From Saccharothrix sp. NRRL B-16348 (lineage in GTDB: Bacteria; Actinomycetota; Actinomycetes; Mycobacteriales; Pseudonocardiaceae), in assembly GCF_001280085.1 (NCBI RefSeq), contig NZ_LGED01000057.1, forward strand, positions 62,001 to 126,000: a stretch of DNA of 64,000 bases, given 5' to 3'. This document shows, one piece after another, positions 1-8,216 of the stretch. The notes beneath the pieces were generated by a model, which was not told where the DNA came from, did no database searches, and saw nothing but the letters and a program-made list of their open reading frames with translations. Numbering within the stretch: the first letter of the stretch is position 1; each line of letters opens with the position of its first letter. The position numbers and the translations under genes were made by a program.

Positions 1-2
1 GC

Positions 3-668
3 GGCGAGTCGACGCGGCCCGGCGCGGACCGGGTGTCGCCGGAGGTCGAGGCGGCCCGGGTCGCGCCGGTGATCCGGGCGCTGGTCGCGGAAGGCGTGCC
101 GGTCAGCGTCGACACCACGCGGGCCGAGGTGGCGCGGGCGGCGCTGGACGCGGGCGCGTCGATCGTGAACGACGTGTCCGGCGGGCTGGCCGACCCGGCG
201 ATGGCGCCGCTGGTGGCGTCGGCGGGCGTGCCGTACGTGCTGATGCACTGGCGCGGGCACAGCAGGCGGATGGACCGGCTGGCCGTTTACGACGACGTGG
301 TGCGCGACGTGCGCGACGAGCTGTGCCGCCAGGTGGACGCCGCGCTGGCCGCCGGTGTGGCGTGGGACGACATCATCCTCGACCCCGGGCTGGGTTTCGC
401 GAAGGACGCCACGCACAACTGGCAGCTGCTGCACGGCTTGGGCTCGTTGCTGGAGCTGGGTTTCCCGGTGCTGGTCGGCGCGTCGCGCAAGCGGTTCCTC
501 GGCGCGCTGCTCGGCGACCGGGCCCCGGACGGTCGGGAGGACGCGACGGCGGCCGTGTCGGCGCTGGCGGCGTTCGTCGGCGCGTGGGGCGTGCGGGTGC
601 ACGACGTGGACCGGTCATTGGACGCGGTGGCCGTGGCGCGGGCGTGGAGGCGTGGCCGTGCCGACTGA
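3..668 (+). CDS. folP: Dihydropteroate synthase, 5'-truncated by window edge
   Basis: Dihydropteroate synthase joins 6-hydroxymethyl-dihydropterin pyrophosphate to p-aminobenzoate in cytosolic folate synthesis. The frame is open from the window edge and begins inside the pterin-binding motif GESTRPGA, so the true start lies upstream; about 221 residues remain. Visible family motifs are [31 protein letters not shown] and the phosphate-binding VGASRKRFL near the C-terminus. The stop overlaps the chosen folB start by 11 nt. folP-folB-folK are consecutive and overlapping, so they should form one operon. The sulfonamide target role is family knowledge. Identity is secure; only the N-terminus is missing. 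Confidence 0.95.
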   Translation, partial: GESTRPGADRVSPEVEAARVAPVIRALVAEGVPVSVDTTRAEVARAALDAGASIVNDVSGGLADPAMAPLVASAGVPYVLMHWRGHSRRMDRLAVYDDVVRDVRDELCRQVDAALAAGVAWDDIILDPGLGFAKDATHNWQLLHGLGSLLELGFPVLVGASRKRFLGALLGDRAPDGREDATAAVSALAAFVGAWGVRVHDVDRSLDAVAVARAWRRGRAD

Positions 669-1059
669 CGGGGGTGGCCGAGCGGAGGTGGCCGGGATTT
701 CCGACCGGATCTCGTTGCGCGGCCTGCGGGTGCGCGGGTTCCACGGCGTGTTCGAGCACGAGAAGCGCGACGGCCAGGACTTCCTGGTCGACATCACCGC
801 GTGGCTGGACCTGTCGCGCGCGGCGGCCACGGACGACCTGCGGGAGACGCTGCACTACGGCGAGCTGGCCGAGCGCGCGGCGGCGATCGTGGCCGGCGGG
901 CCGTACGACCTGATCGAGACGGTGGCGGGCAAGGTCGCCGACGAGGTGATGACCGACCTGCGGGTGCGGGCGACCGAGGTGACGGTGCACAAGCCGTCGG
1001 CCCCGATCCCGTTGGCGTTCGAGGACGTCGCGGTGACGATCAGGCGCTCGCGTGACTAG
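658..1059 (+). CDS. folB: Dihydroneopterin aldolase
   Basis: FolB converts 7,8-dihydroneopterin to 6-hydroxymethyl-7,8-dihydropterin and glycolaldehyde. The 133-residue product has the expected core: [19 protein letters not shown] at the N-terminus, the [10 protein letters not shown] segment, the LIETVAG helix and [11 protein letters not shown] near the end. I chose GTG 658 because GGAGG at 646-650 sits 7 nt upstream; GTG 652 and GTG 688 are in-frame alternatives. The gene overlaps folP upstream and folK downstream, which implies translational coupling. The roughly 10 residues before the conserved core look disordered, so 688 cannot be excluded. Confidence 0.92.
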   Translation: MPTDGGGRAEVAGISDRISLRGLRVRGFHGVFEHEKRDGQDFLVDITAWLDLSRAAATDDLRETLHYGELAERAAAIVAGGPYDLIETVAGKVADEVMTDLRVRATEVTVHKPSAPIPLAFEDVAVTIRRSRD

Positions 1060-1534
1060 GGCGGTGCTGTCGCTCGGCTCGAACCTGGGCGACCGGCTCG
1101 GGCACCTGCGGCTCGCGGTGGCCGGGTTCGCCGACGTGCTGGTGGCGGCGTCGCCGGTGTACGAGACGGCGCCGTGGGGCGTGACGGACCAGGACGACTT
1201 CCTCAACGCCGTGCTGATCGTCTCCGGAGACGTGGACGAGTGGGGCTGGCTGCGGCGCGGGCAGGCGTTGGAGCAGGCCGCCGGGCGGGTCCGGGAGCGC
1301 CGCTGGGGCCCGCGCACGCTCGACGTGGACGTCGTGACGGTGGACGGCGTGCGGTCGTCGGACCCGGAACTGCTGCTGCCGCACCCCGGCGCGCACGAAC
1401 GCGCGTCGGTGCTGGCGCCGTGGCTCGACGTGGAGCCGGACGCGGTCGTGCCGGGGCACGGCCCGGTGCGCGACCTGCTCGCCGGCCTCGGCCTCGACGG
1501 CGTCACCCGACGGGATGATCTTCGGCTGACCTGA
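1052..1534 (+). CDS. folK: 2-amino-4-hydroxy-6-hydroxymethyldihydropteridine pyrophosphokinase
   Basis: FolK transfers pyrophosphate from ATP to 6-hydroxymethyl-7,8-dihydropterin, the step before FolP. The 160-residue protein starts at GTG 1052, overlapping the folB stop by 8 nt. Recognisable features are the N-terminal [21 protein letters not shown] followed by the DFLNAV strand, and the metal/ATP signature [15 protein letters not shown], ending in the LPHPGAHER motif. Length and motifs are normal for the family. Confidence 0.95.
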   Translation: MTRAVLSLGSNLGDRLGHLRLAVAGFADVLVAASPVYETAPWGVTDQDDFLNAVLIVSGDVDEWGWLRRGQALEQAAGRVRERRWGPRTLDVDVVTVDGVRSSDPELLLPHPGAHERASVLAPWLDVEPDAVVPGHGPVRDLLAGLGLDGVTRRDDLRLT

Positions 1535-1587
1535 TCAGCGCTGCGGCGTGCGCGCGGCGGGGTTAGCGTGGGCGCGGAGGTGGCGCG

Positions 1588-2244
1588 ATGAGCAACGCGG
1601 TCACTTACGACGCCGCACGGCGGCGGATCATCAGCCTGGTCACCGGCGGCGATCCCGACGCGCCGGTCGGCGCCTGCCCGGGGTGGACGGTGCGGGACGT
1701 GGTCGCGCACCTGGCCGGCGGGTTGGGCGACTTCACCGAGCGCCGGTTCGAGGGCGTGACCGACGGCTCGTGGGGCGAGCGGCAGGTGCACGACCGGCGC
1801 GGCCGCACGATGGGCGAGCTGCTGGTCGAGTGGGAGCGGAACTTCCAGATCGCCGAGGGCCTGTTCGACTCGCCGATGGGCGCGGTCCTGATCGCCGAGA
1901 TCGTCTCGCACGAGCACGACATCCGCACCGCGCTGGGGCAGCCGGGCGAGCGGGACAACGTGGCCGTGCGGGCGGCGTTGACGCGGCCGTTGCAGGAGCT
2001 GGACAAGCGGCTGCGGGACAAGCACCTGCCCGCGCTGCGGATCACGCTGGAGCACGGCGACCGGGTCGTCGGCGAGGGCGAGCCGGCGGGCGCGCTGCGG
2101 ACGTCGTCGTTCGAGCTGCTGCGCGTGCTGGGCGGTCGGCGTGACGAGGACCAAGTGCGCGCGCTGGACTGGGACACCGACCCCGGGCCGTGGCTGCCCG
2201 AGCTGTCGCTGTTCGGCAGGCGCGACACCGCGCTGGTCGAGTAG
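1588..2244 (+). CDS. Maleylpyruvate isomerase (MDMPI/DinB)-fold protein
   Basis: A 218-residue protein of the mycothiol-dependent maleylpyruvate isomerase N-terminal (DinB-like) family. The family signature PGWTVRDVVAHLAG lies near residue 30, and a metal-type histidine is present in the later motif EIVSHEHDIRTALG. Members use mycothiol or other thiols, or have no known activity, so the substrate cannot be named. GAGGTGGCG lies just before ATG 1588. It is a singleton between folK and the DUF3180 gene and may be co-transcribed with both. Confidence 0.82.
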   Translation: MSNAVTYDAARRRIISLVTGGDPDAPVGACPGWTVRDVVAHLAGGLGDFTERRFEGVTDGSWGERQVHDRRGRTMGELLVEWERNFQIAEGLFDSPMGAVLIAEIVSHEHDIRTALGQPGERDNVAVRAALTRPLQELDKRLRDKHLPALRITLEHGDRVVGEGEPAGALRTSSFELLRVLGGRRDEDQVRALDWDTDPGPWLPELSLFGRRDTALVE

Positions 2245-2261
2245 TCGGGGACGATGGTGGG

Positions 2262-2714
2262 GTGAGGTTCACCAAACCCCGTGACCTGCTCGCCGTCGGA
2301 CTCGTCGCGGGCCTGCTCGCGCACCTGCTGATCAGGCTCGCCTACGACACGCTGCCGCCGCTGCCGACGTTCGCCGGTTTCACCCTGCTGGTGATCGCGG
2401 CGGTCAACCTGTACCTCGCGTTCTCGCTGCGCGCCCGCATCCTGCGCAAGCCGGGCGCGCGGCCCGTCGAGCCGTTGACCGCGGCGCGGGCGGTGGCGTT
2501 CGCCAAGGCGTCGTCGCTGCTCGGCGCGATCATGCTGGGCGCGTGGGCGGGCGTGCTGGTGTACGTGCTGCCGGCTCGCGGCGAGTTCGAGGCGGCCGAC
2601 CGCGACACGGTCAGCGGGTTCGTCGGCGCCGGCTGCGCGGCCGTGCTCATCGCCGCCGCGTTGTGGCTGGAACGGTGCTGCAAGACACCCGACGACCCGC
2701 ATCTCGATCAATAG
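2262..2714 (+). CDS. DUF3180 membrane protein
   Basis: A 150-residue integral membrane protein of the DUF3180 family, whose function is unknown. It begins FTKPRDLLAVGLVAGLLAHL after the first two residues. Four hydrophobic stretches are visible: about residues 9-27, 37-55, 85-105 and 125-142. GTG 2262 fits the family N-terminus; a longer frame exists upstream but would run through the previous gene's stop region. In mycobacteria the equivalent gene (Rv3605c, from memory) also follows folK. A role linked to its folate neighbours is not shown. Confidence 0.85.
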   Translation: MRFTKPRDLLAVGLVAGLLAHLLIRLAYDTLPPLPTFAGFTLLVIAAVNLYLAFSLRARILRKPGARPVEPLTAARAVAFAKASSLLGAIMLGAWAGVLVYVLPARGEFEAADRDTVSGFVGAGCAAVLIAAALWLERCCKTPDDPHLDQ

Positions 2715-2764
2715 ATACCGACACCGAGGTCTCAATCGGATAACTGACCGGTACGGTAGACGCC

Positions 2765-4519
2765 ATGACCGGGCGAGGCGCGTCGGAAGATGACGAGCAG
2801 CAAGATCACGGTCGTGGCACCGGGCGACTACTGCTGGTAGCGGCATTGGCGCTCGCACTCGGTGCCGCGGCGGTGTTGGTGCTGAGCGACAACGCCCGCT
2901 GGCTGCGGTTGGCCGTGGTCGCCGCGCTGTGGGCGGCGCTGGTCGGCGCGTTCCTCGCGGCCCGCTACCGCAAGCAGATCTCCGAGCGCGAGGACGAGGT
3001 GGCCGACCTGCAGTCGGTCTACGAGCTCGAGCTGGAACGCGAGATCGCCGCACGCCGCGAGTACGAGCTGGAGGTCGAGGCCGAGACCCGCAGGCGCGTG
3101 CAGGAGGAGGCCAAGGACGACCTGGACGCGCTGCGCGGCGAGCTGCGCGCCCTCCGGGAGAACCTGGAGGCACTGCTCGGCGGCGAGGTGCTGGTCGAGC
3201 GGGTGGCGCTGCGCGCCGAGTCGACCCGGATGCGCGCCCTGTCCGACCAGTCCCGGTTGATGGCGGTGGGTGACAAGCGGATCATCAACGCGGGCCCCGC
3301 CGTACCGGTGGCGAAGAAGGCCGCGGAGGCGCCGCAGGTCGAGCGGGTCGAGCGCACGGAGCTGATCGAACGGGTCAACGTCGACACCTCGCGCAAGGAC
3401 CAGGTTCGGCGTCCCGAACCGACGCGCCCCGAGCCCGTGCGGCGCGAACAGGCCCAGCCGGCGCGCCGCGAGCCGGCCAGGGCGACGGCCCAGCCCCGCC
3501 CGACGCCGCCGGTGGTGGTGCGGCGGGAGGCCGCCAAGCAGGAGCCGACCGAGCGGGTGGGCCGGGACGTGGCGGCGCGGTTGTCGCCGCAGTCCGCGCC
3601 GGCCGGTCGGCCCGCCGAGCCGTCGAAGACCGAGCACACCGTGCAGCGGCGCAGCCGGGTGGCCGACCGGACCGAGATGATCAGCCGGGAGGCGTTGGCC
3701 GAAGGTCCCGTGCGGCGGCCCGAGGGTGCGAGCGCCGTGCGGCGGACGGGTGAGCAGCGGGCCGTGCCGTCGACCGGGTCGACCGGCGAGCAGCGCGCCG
3801 TGCCCGCGAACGGCCGCCCGTCGACCGCGCGGGCGGAGCTGACCGGCGAGCACCGCCCGGTGGACCCGCACCGGCCCGTCACGCGTGCCGAGGCGACCGG
3901 TGAGCACCGTCCGGTCGAGCCCGGTCGTCGGCCTGCCGGCCGTGCCGACCTGACGGGTGAGCACCGGCCTGTCGGTCGCCCTGACGTGACCGGTGAGCAG
4001 CGGTCCGTCGGTCGGCCCGACCTGGCCGGTGAAGCCGGTCGACGGATCGGCACGACCGGTGAGCAGCGGTCCGTCGGCTCGCGTCCCGACCCGGCGCGCC
4101 GACCCGCGACGCGTGCCGAGCTGACCGGCGAGCACGTCCCGGTCGCCGAACCCGCGCGCCGGTCCACGACCGAGGACGACGCGCGCCGGTCGCGCCGTGC
4201 GGCCGAGCTGACCGGCGGGCACCGCCCCGTGGTCGAGCCGGAGTCGATCGGTGGTCGTTCGGCGGATTCCGCGTCGGCGTCCGTGACGCCCGAGGGCCGT
4301 CGCCGGGCCGCCGAGCCCGCGGCCGAGTCGGGTGGTCGGCGTCGGGCCGAAGAGCGCTGGGACTCGTGGGAGGACACCCCGAAGCCGGCCGGCAGGCGCA
4401 GCGCGCCGGAGCCCGCCGAACCCGCGGGCGCCCACGCGGACGGCAAGTCGGTCAGCGAGCTGCTCGCCGCGTTCGGCGGTGGCGACTCGCCGCGCCGCCG
4501 TCGTCGCCGCGAGGACTAG
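2765..4519 (+). CDS. DUF6779-type membrane protein with repeat-rich disordered tail
   Basis: A 584-residue protein at the position of mycobacterial Rv3604c. Residues about 20-41 and 46-67 are two hydrophobic, probably membrane-spanning, segments. Residues about 70-135 are strongly charged and heptad-like (probable coiled coil). The remainder is Pro/Arg/Glu-rich and probably disordered. Between about residues 328 and 485 the motif T-G-E-H/Q-R-x-V recurs nine times or so with variable spacers. The very end returns to a conserved-looking segment, KSVSELLAAFGGG, followed by basic residues. It may be a scaffold attached to the membrane, but its function is unknown. Its stop is 4 nt from the convergent NuoD-like gene. 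Confidence 0.85.
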   Translation: MTGRGASEDDEQQDHGRGTGRLLLVAALALALGAAAVLVLSDNARWLRLAVVAALWAALVGAFLAARYRKQISEREDEVADLQSVYELELEREIAARREYELEVEAETRRRVQEEAKDDLDALRGELRALRENLEALLGGEVLVERVALRAESTRMRALSDQSRLMAVGDKRIINAGPAVPVAKKAAEAPQVERVERTELIERVNVDTSRKDQVRRPEPTRPEPVRREQAQPARREPARATAQPRPTPPVVVRREAAKQEPTERVGRDVAARLSPQSAPAGRPAEPSKTEHTVQRRSRVADRTEMISREALAEGPVRRPEGASAVRRTGEQRAVPSTGSTGEQRAVPANGRPSTARAELTGEHRPVDPHRPVTRAEATGEHRPVEPGRRPAGRADLTGEHRPVGRPDVTGEQRSVGRPDLAGEAGRRIGTTGEQRSVGSRPDPARRPATRAELTGEHVPVAEPARRSTTEDDARRSRRAAELTGGHRPVVEPESIGGRSADSASASVTPEGRRRAAEPAAESGGRRRAEERWDSWEDTPKPAGRRSAPEPAEPAGAHADGKSVSELLAAFGGGDSPRRRRRRED

Positions 4520-4523
4520 GCCC

Positions 4524-5588
4524 TTACTTGTCGATGTCGCCGACGACCACGGCGAACGACCCGAGCACCGCGGGCAGGTCCGCCACCTTCGTGCCGGGCA
4601 GCAGCGCGGACAGCGCCTGGACGTTGTTGAACGACGGCGTGCGCAGCTTCAGCCGCCACGGCGTCTTCTCGCCCCGTGACGCGAGGTGCACGCCGGACGT
4701 GCCCAACGGCGCCTCGACCCACGTGTAGACCGAGCCCTCGGGCGCCTTGATCGCCTTCGGCAGGCGCAGGTTCACCGGGCCGGACGGCAGGTGGTCCAGG
4801 CACTGGTTCGCGAGCGCGACGGACAGGCGGACCTCGTCCACCAGGCCGCGGACGCGGGCCAGCGCGTCGCCCTCGGTGCGCACGACGGGCCGCACGTCCA
4901 GGTTCCGGTAGCCGGGCAGCGGGTCGTCGCGGCGCAGGTCGAAGTCCACTCCGGACGCCCGGCCGATCGGACCGGTGACGCCGAACGCGAGCGCGGCGTC
5001 CCGGTCGAGCACCCCGAGGCCCGCCAACCCCTCCGGCGCCTCACCGGGGTCCACAGTGGACAGCACCTCGCGCACGCGACCGGTCCAGCCGGCGGGGACG
5101 TCCTCGCGCAGGCCGCCGATCCGGTTGAACATGAAGTGGATCCGGCCGCCGGAGGCCTCTTCCAGCACGGCCTGCACGGCGTCGCGGTCGCGGGTGCCGG
5201 TGAGCGGCGCGAGGAACACCAGGTGCGCCATGATCCGGTTCAGCTCGCACAGCAGCACGCGCAGCGCCTGGGCGCGCGGCGGGACGTCCATGCCGGTCAT
5301 GCGTTCCACGGCCAGGGCGACGGCCAGCTCGTTGCAGAAGGCGGCGAGCCAGTCGTGCCGGTTGGCGAGGGTGAGGACCTGCCGGTAGTCGCGGACCTCG
5401 AACAGCTTCTCCGCGCCCCGGTGCAGGTGGCCGACCAGGGGTGCGGCGGTGGTGATGACCTCGTCGTCGCGGACCGTCAGCCGCAGCCGGTACGCGCCGT
5501 GCGCCGACGGGTGCAGGGGGCCGAGGTCGACCACCCGGTCCACGCCCAGGTGGCGTGCACCGGCGCCCACGCCAACGGTGATCTCCAC
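4524..5588 (-). CDS. Orphan NuoD-like (complex I 49-kDa subunit) protein
   Basis: A 354-residue homologue of NADH-quinone oxidoreductase subunit D, without any other nuo gene in the window. Family landmarks are LGPLHPSAHG (residues 22-31, including the quinone-loop His30), VGHLHRGAEKL (52-62), VPPRAQALRVLLCEL, GGLREDVPAG, and the C-terminal VVGDIDK ending. Two points are notable. Arg57 in the LHRG motif matches the arginine that is dimethylated in mitochondrial NDUFS2. The tyrosine that holds the quinone head group in complex I (Tyr87 in Thermus Nqo4) is replaced by Trp80. It is shorter than canonical NuoD (about 400-440 residues). A MidA-type methyltransferase lies 1.4 kb away on the same strand. 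The biochemical role is unknown. Confidence 0.85.
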   Translation of the reverse strand: MEITVGVGAGARHLGVDRVVDLGPLHPSAHGAYRLRLTVRDDEVITTAAPLVGHLHRGAEKLFEVRDYRQVLTLANRHDWLAAFCNELAVALAVERMTGMDVPPRAQALRVLLCELNRIMAHLVFLAPLTGTRDRDAVQAVLEEASGGRIHFMFNRIGGLREDVPAGWTGRVREVLSTVDPGEAPEGLAGLGVLDRDAALAFGVTGPIGRASGVDFDLRRDDPLPGYRNLDVRPVVRTEGDALARVRGLVDEVRLSVALANQCLDHLPSGPVNLRLPKAIKAPEGSVYTWVEAPLGTSGVHLASRGEKTPWRLKLRTPSFNNVQALSALLPGTKVADLPAVLGSFAVVVGDIDK

Positions 5589-5630
5589 CCGGTCATCGTC
5601 GCACGGCCGGGCCGCCGTTCGGGGGCAGGC

Positions 5631-6077
5631 CTAATCGCGGGTGATCGCGAAGAGGAAGCACCCGTGGGACACGCTGCGGACCTGGATTTCGGCGACGTCC
5701 GGATCGTCGAGCAATGCGGTGACGCGGTCGGCGAGGTTTTCCGGGGCGGCGATTTCACCGCCGTGGATGCGGCCTTCGGCGGTGTAGGCGCGCAGGGTGC
5801 GGGGCGCGTGGCGGAACGCTTCGGGGAACTCCGCGGTGGTCGCCGGCCCGTCGCACGGCTCGGCGTGCGCGAACACCGGGCCCAGCTCCTCGTACGGCCC
5901 GACGCCCGCGGTGGGGGTGTGGCGGAAGAGGATCAGCGACTCGCCCGGCTCGGCTTTGCGCAGGCAGCAGCGCAGCGGCGCGCCGGGTGACTCGTCGTGC
6001 GACTCGTGGTGCTCGTCCGTGCCGGCGAGCTCGCGGGCGCGGTCCAGCACGTTGTTCGGCAGCGCGTGGATTCTCAT
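5631..6077 (-). CDS. DUF1203 domain protein
   Basis: A 148-residue protein matching the DUF1203 family. Visible hallmarks are LRCCLRKAEPGESLILF, GPYEELGPVFAHAEPC, PRTLRAYTAEGRIHGG and the closing VRSVSHGCFLFAITRD. No enzymatic function is established for the family. Five cysteines are present, but no metal motif that I can name. It lies 42 nt upstream (in its own direction) of the NuoD-like gene, with a possible shared transcript. Confidence 0.82.
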   Translation of the reverse strand: MRIHALPNNVLDRARELAGTDEHHESHDESPGAPLRCCLRKAEPGESLILFRHTPTAGVGPYEELGPVFAHAEPCDGPATTAEFPEAFRHAPRTLRAYTAEGRIHGGEIAAPENLADRVTALLDDPDVAEIQVRSVSHGCFLFAITRD

Positions 6078-6140
6078 GTGCCCGACCTTGTCCCGTGCCG
6101 TGTCGTGCCGCCGGCGGTCTTCGGCCGTCGAACCGGCGGG

Positions 6141-6584
6141 TCACCAGACCGGGCGGATGCCTTCCGACTTGCTGTCCGCGAGGTAGGTCTCCAGGGCCTC
6201 ACGGACGATGGTCAGTTGTTCCGCGCCGACGACGGCCGCGAATTCCTCTTCCAGTTCCGACCAGAGGGCGTCGGCGAAGCGGAGGTAGGCGTGGCCTTTG
6301 CCGGTGAGGGTCAGCGCGTGGGCGCGGCGGTCGGTGGGGTGGGGCGTTCGGTGGACGTAGCCCCACTCGACCAGTTCGGCCACGGTCTTGGTCGCGGCCT
6401 GCTTGGAGACGCCCAGGTGGGCGGCGAGGTCGACGGCGGTGGCCGAGGGTTGGGCGGCGAGGTAGCGGAAGACGTAGCCGTGCGCCGGGCGCAGTGGTTC
6501 GAGGTCGCGTCCGGCCAGCCGTTCGTGGAAGCGGTCGGTCATGGCGCGGAACGTTCTGGCGAACAACATCGACACGGGTTCCAC
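6141..6584 (-). CDS. MarR-family transcriptional regulator
   Basis: A 147-residue winged-helix regulator of the MarR type. The helix-turn-helix spans about residues 50-75 (DLAAHLGVSKQAATKTVAEL), and the wing carries the conserved D-x-R motif (TDRRAHALTLTGKG). It is divergent from the cupin gene at 6634, and the 49-bp gap is filled by overlapping CTAG-flanked palindromes that look like its operator. It probably represses itself and the cupin gene. The inducer is unknown. ATG 6584 is used; Met6 (6569) is a possible alternative. Confidence 0.9.
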   Translation of the reverse strand: MEPVSMLFARTFRAMTDRFHERLAGRDLEPLRPAHGYVFRYLAAQPSATAVDLAAHLGVSKQAATKTVAELVEWGYVHRTPHPTDRRAHALTLTGKGHAYLRFADALWSELEEEFAAVVGAEQLTIVREALETYLADSKSEGIRPVW

Positions 6585-6590
6585 GGTCGC

Positions 6591-6622
6591 CTAGTCTGCT
6601 ACTAGACAACTTGGTTGACTAG
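6591..6622. promoter_or_regulatory. Probable MarR operator in the divergent gap
   Basis: Two overlapping inverted repeats lie between the marR and cupin start codons. CTAGT-N5-ACTAG spans 6591-6605. CTAGACAAC at 6602-6610 and GTTGACTAG at 6614-6622 form a second palindrome with a 3-nt spacer (8 of 9 positions pair). The length and position suit a MarR dimer site that controls both genes. This is inferred from symmetry and location only. Confidence 0.6.
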
Positions 6623-6633
6623 TTTGGAGAACA

Positions 6634-6957
6634 ATGTTCGAGCGCCACGGCTTCGTGTTCCACCCCCACGCCTCCCCGTCCAACGGTGGGAGCACCCAGA
6701 TCGCCCTGTGGACCGTCGAGGTGCCGGCGGACGCGGAGAGCGAGAGGCACCAGGTGGACAAGGAGGAGGTGTTCCACGTGCTGGAGGGTTCGGTGACGAT
6801 CAACGACGTCGCGGCGGGCGCCGGGGACACGGTCGTCGTCCCGCCGCACCTGGAGTTCCAGCTGGTGGGTGGGCCGGCCAAGGTCCTGGTCGCGACGTCG
6901 GTCGGGATCACGGGACTGGTCGGGGACCAGCGGATCACCCCGCCCTGGGCGGTGTAG
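6634..6957 (+). CDS. Small single-domain cupin protein
   Basis: A 107-residue single-cupin protein. The first cupin motif is degenerate: HQVDKEEVFHVLEGSVTI gives one His, a Glu and a second His. The second motif is GAGDTVVVPPHLEFQL, with a His at its end. Metal binding is plausible through these His and Glu residues. No substrate can be assigned. GTTTGGAGAACA just before ATG 6634 supplies the ribosome-binding site. It is divergent from a MarR regulator, so its expression is probably ligand-induced. Confidence 0.8.
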   Translation: MFERHGFVFHPHASPSNGGSTQIALWTVEVPADAESERHQVDKEEVFHVLEGSVTINDVAAGAGDTVVVPPHLEFQLVGGPAKVLVATSVGITGLVGDQRITPPWAV

Positions 6958-6995
6958 GCGCGCGGCCGGGTCGCGGAGGTCGGGGGCGGCGGAGG

Positions 6996-8186
6996 TCAGG
7001 GTCGCCACGGGGGCAGCGGCGGGACCAGGGACGACACGGGCACGCCGACGCCGTGCAGCAGCCAGCCGAACGACCCCAACCCGCCCTCCGCCCGCAGTTC
7101 CGCGATCCGGGACGCCCGCTCGGCCGCCGCCAACCACGCCAACCCGGCCCCGGCACCCGGTCCGGTCCGGCCTGCGCCCCCGGACCCGCCTGCCGATCCG
7201 GGCCGGCTCGCGGCGCCAACCTCACCTGCGATACCGGCCCCGCTTGCCGCCCCGAACCTCGCTGCCGTGCCGGACCCGCTTGTCGACCCTGGCTTGCCCG
7301 ACCCGCCCGCCAGGCCTGCCGACGCGGGCCTGCCTGACGAACCGGACCCGCCTGGCGAACCAGGCCGGTCTGTCGGGCCAGACTCACTTGCCGTGCCGGA
7401 CCCGGCTGACCCACCCGCCGGACCTGCCATGTCCACCTTGCCGACCAGACCCAGCGCGGCCAGCGCGTCGCGCTGCGAGACCAGCACCCACTCACCACCG
7501 GCCGCCTCGGCGCACGCGTCCAGCGCCACGTGCGCCGTCAGGTCGCACGTGCCGTCGAACACCGGCTCCACCCGACGCCCGCCCCGGTACGCGGCGAACG
7601 TGCCCGCCACGTACCGCCCCGCCACCCGGTCGGCCCGCACGTGCCCGTAGTCCACCGCCAGCGCCGCCCCGCGCGCCACCCGCGACACCGCGTCCGCCCA
7701 CGCCGCGTCCCGCGGCTCCCCGATCTCCGCCCGTTCCCCCTCTCCCACCGGCCACCACCGATCCAACCAAGGATGGGATAACGGCCCCGTAACCAACGGG
7801 CACGGCACCGCGTCCAGCCACTCGTGCCCGACCAACAACCCGCGCACCGAACCCGGCAACGTCGACCGCCACCGCACCCCCGGCACCGACCGCGCCGGCC
7901 CCACGTCCACGGCCGTCACCACCAGCCGCGCCGCCAGCGAGCCCGTCGCCGACGACCGCACCGCCCCCGCCAGCTCCCCGCCGCCGGCGCCCACGTCGAC
8001 GAAATCCAGCCGCGCCGGCCGGCCGAGGGCGAAATCCACCCGATCGAGCAGCACGAGCAGTGCTTCGGCCAGCTCAGGGCCCACCAACGGAGCGGTGCGG
8101 AAGTGGTCGGCGGGCACCTCGCCACGCGTGAAGAACCCCGACGGCCCGTACAACGCCTCCCGCCACAGGGCTTCCGAGTCCACCAT
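6996..8186 (-). CDS. MidA/NDUFAF7-type SAM methyltransferase with Gly/Ser-rich insert
   Basis: A 396-residue S-adenosylmethionine-dependent methyltransferase of the MidA/NDUFAF7 family. It carries EALYGPSGFF near residue 10, the SAM-binding VDVGAGGGELAG (63-74), the family motif HEWLDAVP (121-128, N/HExxDA) and AVDYGH (178-182). In mitochondria NDUFAF7 dimethylates an arginine of NDUFS2 (the NuoD homologue). A NuoD-like gene lies just downstream on the same strand, so that protein is the obvious candidate substrate (inference). Residues about 254-348 form a Gly/Ser/Ala/Pro low-complexity insertion before the final conserved helix LAWLAAAERASRIAEL, which is unusual for the family. Only 30 nt separate its start from the divergent prsW-like gene. 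Confidence 0.85.
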   Translation of the reverse strand: MVDSEALWREALYGPSGFFTRGEVPADHFRTAPLVGPELAEALLVLLDRVDFALGRPARLDFVDVGAGGGELAGAVRSSATGSLAARLVVTAVDVGPARSVPGVRWRSTLPGSVRGLLVGHEWLDAVPCPLVTGPLSHPWLDRWWPVGEGERAEIGEPRDAAWADAVSRVARGAALAVDYGHVRADRVAGRYVAGTFAAYRGGRRVEPVFDGTCDLTAHVALDACAEAAGGEWVLVSQRDALAALGLVGKVDMAGPAGGSAGSGTASESGPTDRPGSPGGSGSSGRPASAGLAGGSGKPGSTSGSGTAARFGAASGAGIAGEVGAASRPGSAGGSGGAGRTGPGAGAGLAWLAAAERASRIAELRAEGGLGSFGWLLHGVGVPVSSLVPPLPPWRP

Positions 8187-8216
8187 CGGTCAAGTGTCCC
8201 TTTAAGGTTTCTCCCC

